This document shows positions 63,707-64,000 of a DNA stretch of 64,000 nucleotides, in pieces. The first letter of the stretch is position 1. Each line of letters opens with the position of its first letter. The notes beneath the pieces were generated by a model, which worked only from the letters and a program-made list of their open reading frames with translations, ran no database searches and had not been told where the DNA came from. The stretch comes from Sphingorhabdus sp. (GTDB taxonomy: Bacteria; Pseudomonadota; Alphaproteobacteria; Sphingomonadales; Sphingomonadaceae): contig JANQNO010000007.1 in assembly GCA_028279555.1 (NCBI GenBank), positions 124,001 to 188,000 on the forward strand. Reading direction: 5' to 3'. Made by a program: the position numbers and the translations under genes.

Positions 63707-64000
63707 CTATGCGGGGTCGTTTGCCGGCAGCTGGCGGGCCTCATATTCGATGAAGGATTGCTCGAGCCTTTTTCCGGCAATCTCCCTGCCTGCCGTGCGA
63801 TCGAGCCCAAGCGAAGCCGATAGCGGTGCGCCGAGCAGGGAATCGCCGAGCGCGAGCAATACCATCTCCAACGTCAGCAAATGCAAATTTCGGTCGGCAT
63901 GGCCATCTTCGGCGATATCGTCGACCAGCGCATGTATGGTCTCGACGATCGGATCGAGCGCATCCTCGTTACCCGATAGCAACATCCAGGAAGCCAGCGC
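63707..64000 (-). CDS. C-terminal part of a protein cut by the window edge, possibly a TetR-type regulator
   Basis: The frame enters from the right edge (ALASWMLLSGNEDALDPIVETI...) and ends at 63707. About 97 residues are visible, all helical, in keeping with a TetR/AcrR C-terminal ligand domain, but no DNA-binding part is in the window. The position next to a fatty-acid ligase fits a fatty-acid-responsive regulator; this is a weak inference. Confidence 0.55.
   Translation of the reverse strand, partial: ALASWMLLSGNEDALDPIVETIHALVDDIAEDGHADRNLHLLTLEMVLLALGDSLLGAPLSASLGLDRTAGREIAGKRLEQSFIEYEARQLPANDPA

Overview
The window is a chromosomal segment of a Gram-negative alphaproteobacterium, most likely a member of the Sphingomonadales. 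The strongest reason is a serine palmitoyltransferase / acyl carrier protein / ceramide reductase cluster at 23.8-26.3 kb. GC content is about 60%, many start codons overlap the previous stop (ATGA, TAATG), and the housekeeping genes look alphaproteobacterial. I see no transposase, prophage, rRNA operon or CRISPR array. Coding density is high, so most long antisense frames are shadows.

Layout. 0-1 kb: 3' part of an ammonium transporter. 1.1-1.9 kb: two small four-cysteine DUF2282 (bufferin-type) proteins read leftward from a match to an ECF sigma-F promoter. 2-7 kb: tgt, glnE, a Bcp-type peroxiredoxin and a DUF455 protein. 7-15 kb: M23 peptidase, erpA, exonuclease III, a VOC protein divergent from soxR with a SoxR-type promoter between them, an alpha/beta hydrolase, a GbsR/MarR regulator with a paired operator motif, a DCC protein and a saccharopine-dehydrogenase-like protein.

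14.9-26.3 kb is the most interesting part. A leftward operon encodes LptF, LptG, a Wzx/MATE-type flippase and a GNAT-fold acyltransferase that may be a ceramide synthase. Opposite it lie a lipid (DAG/ceramide) kinase and a Tam41-like nucleotidyltransferase. Then come a cupin gene interrupted by a -1 frameshift at an A6 run, purU, and the spt-acp-cerR cluster. Together these suggest a sphingolipid synthesis, head-group modification and export neighbourhood.

26.3-40.7 kb: proB, obgE, an FMN-binding glutamate-synthase-like protein, tRNA-Ala(GGC), aroA-cmk-rpsA, ihfB, tRNA-Leu(TAA), two solute-binding lipoproteins, an RNase T2 with a hairpin repeat in its 5' end, and nadC. 40.8-52.7 kb: a class-A beta-lactamase-like hydrolase, a BrnT toxin with an HTH antitoxin, nadA, an acyl-CoA ligase, a metallo-hydrolase, a BlaI/BlaR1 pair, prfA, and a hisS whose 3' quarter has a different base composition. 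52.8-64 kb: M61 peptidase, pyrophosphatase, SppA, a TlyA-type methyltransferase, a CobW-type GTPase with a Zur-like palindrome, a low-GC patch with a second, divergent copy of the tlyA 3' end, and a long-chain acyl-CoA ligase next to a partial gene at the right edge.

Non-coding DNA from 25 to 56 kb is rich in REP-like palindromes. Three of them carry a nested hairpin cassette whose stem pairing is kept although the sequence differs. All functional names rest on motifs, protein similarity from memory and context; no database search was run.
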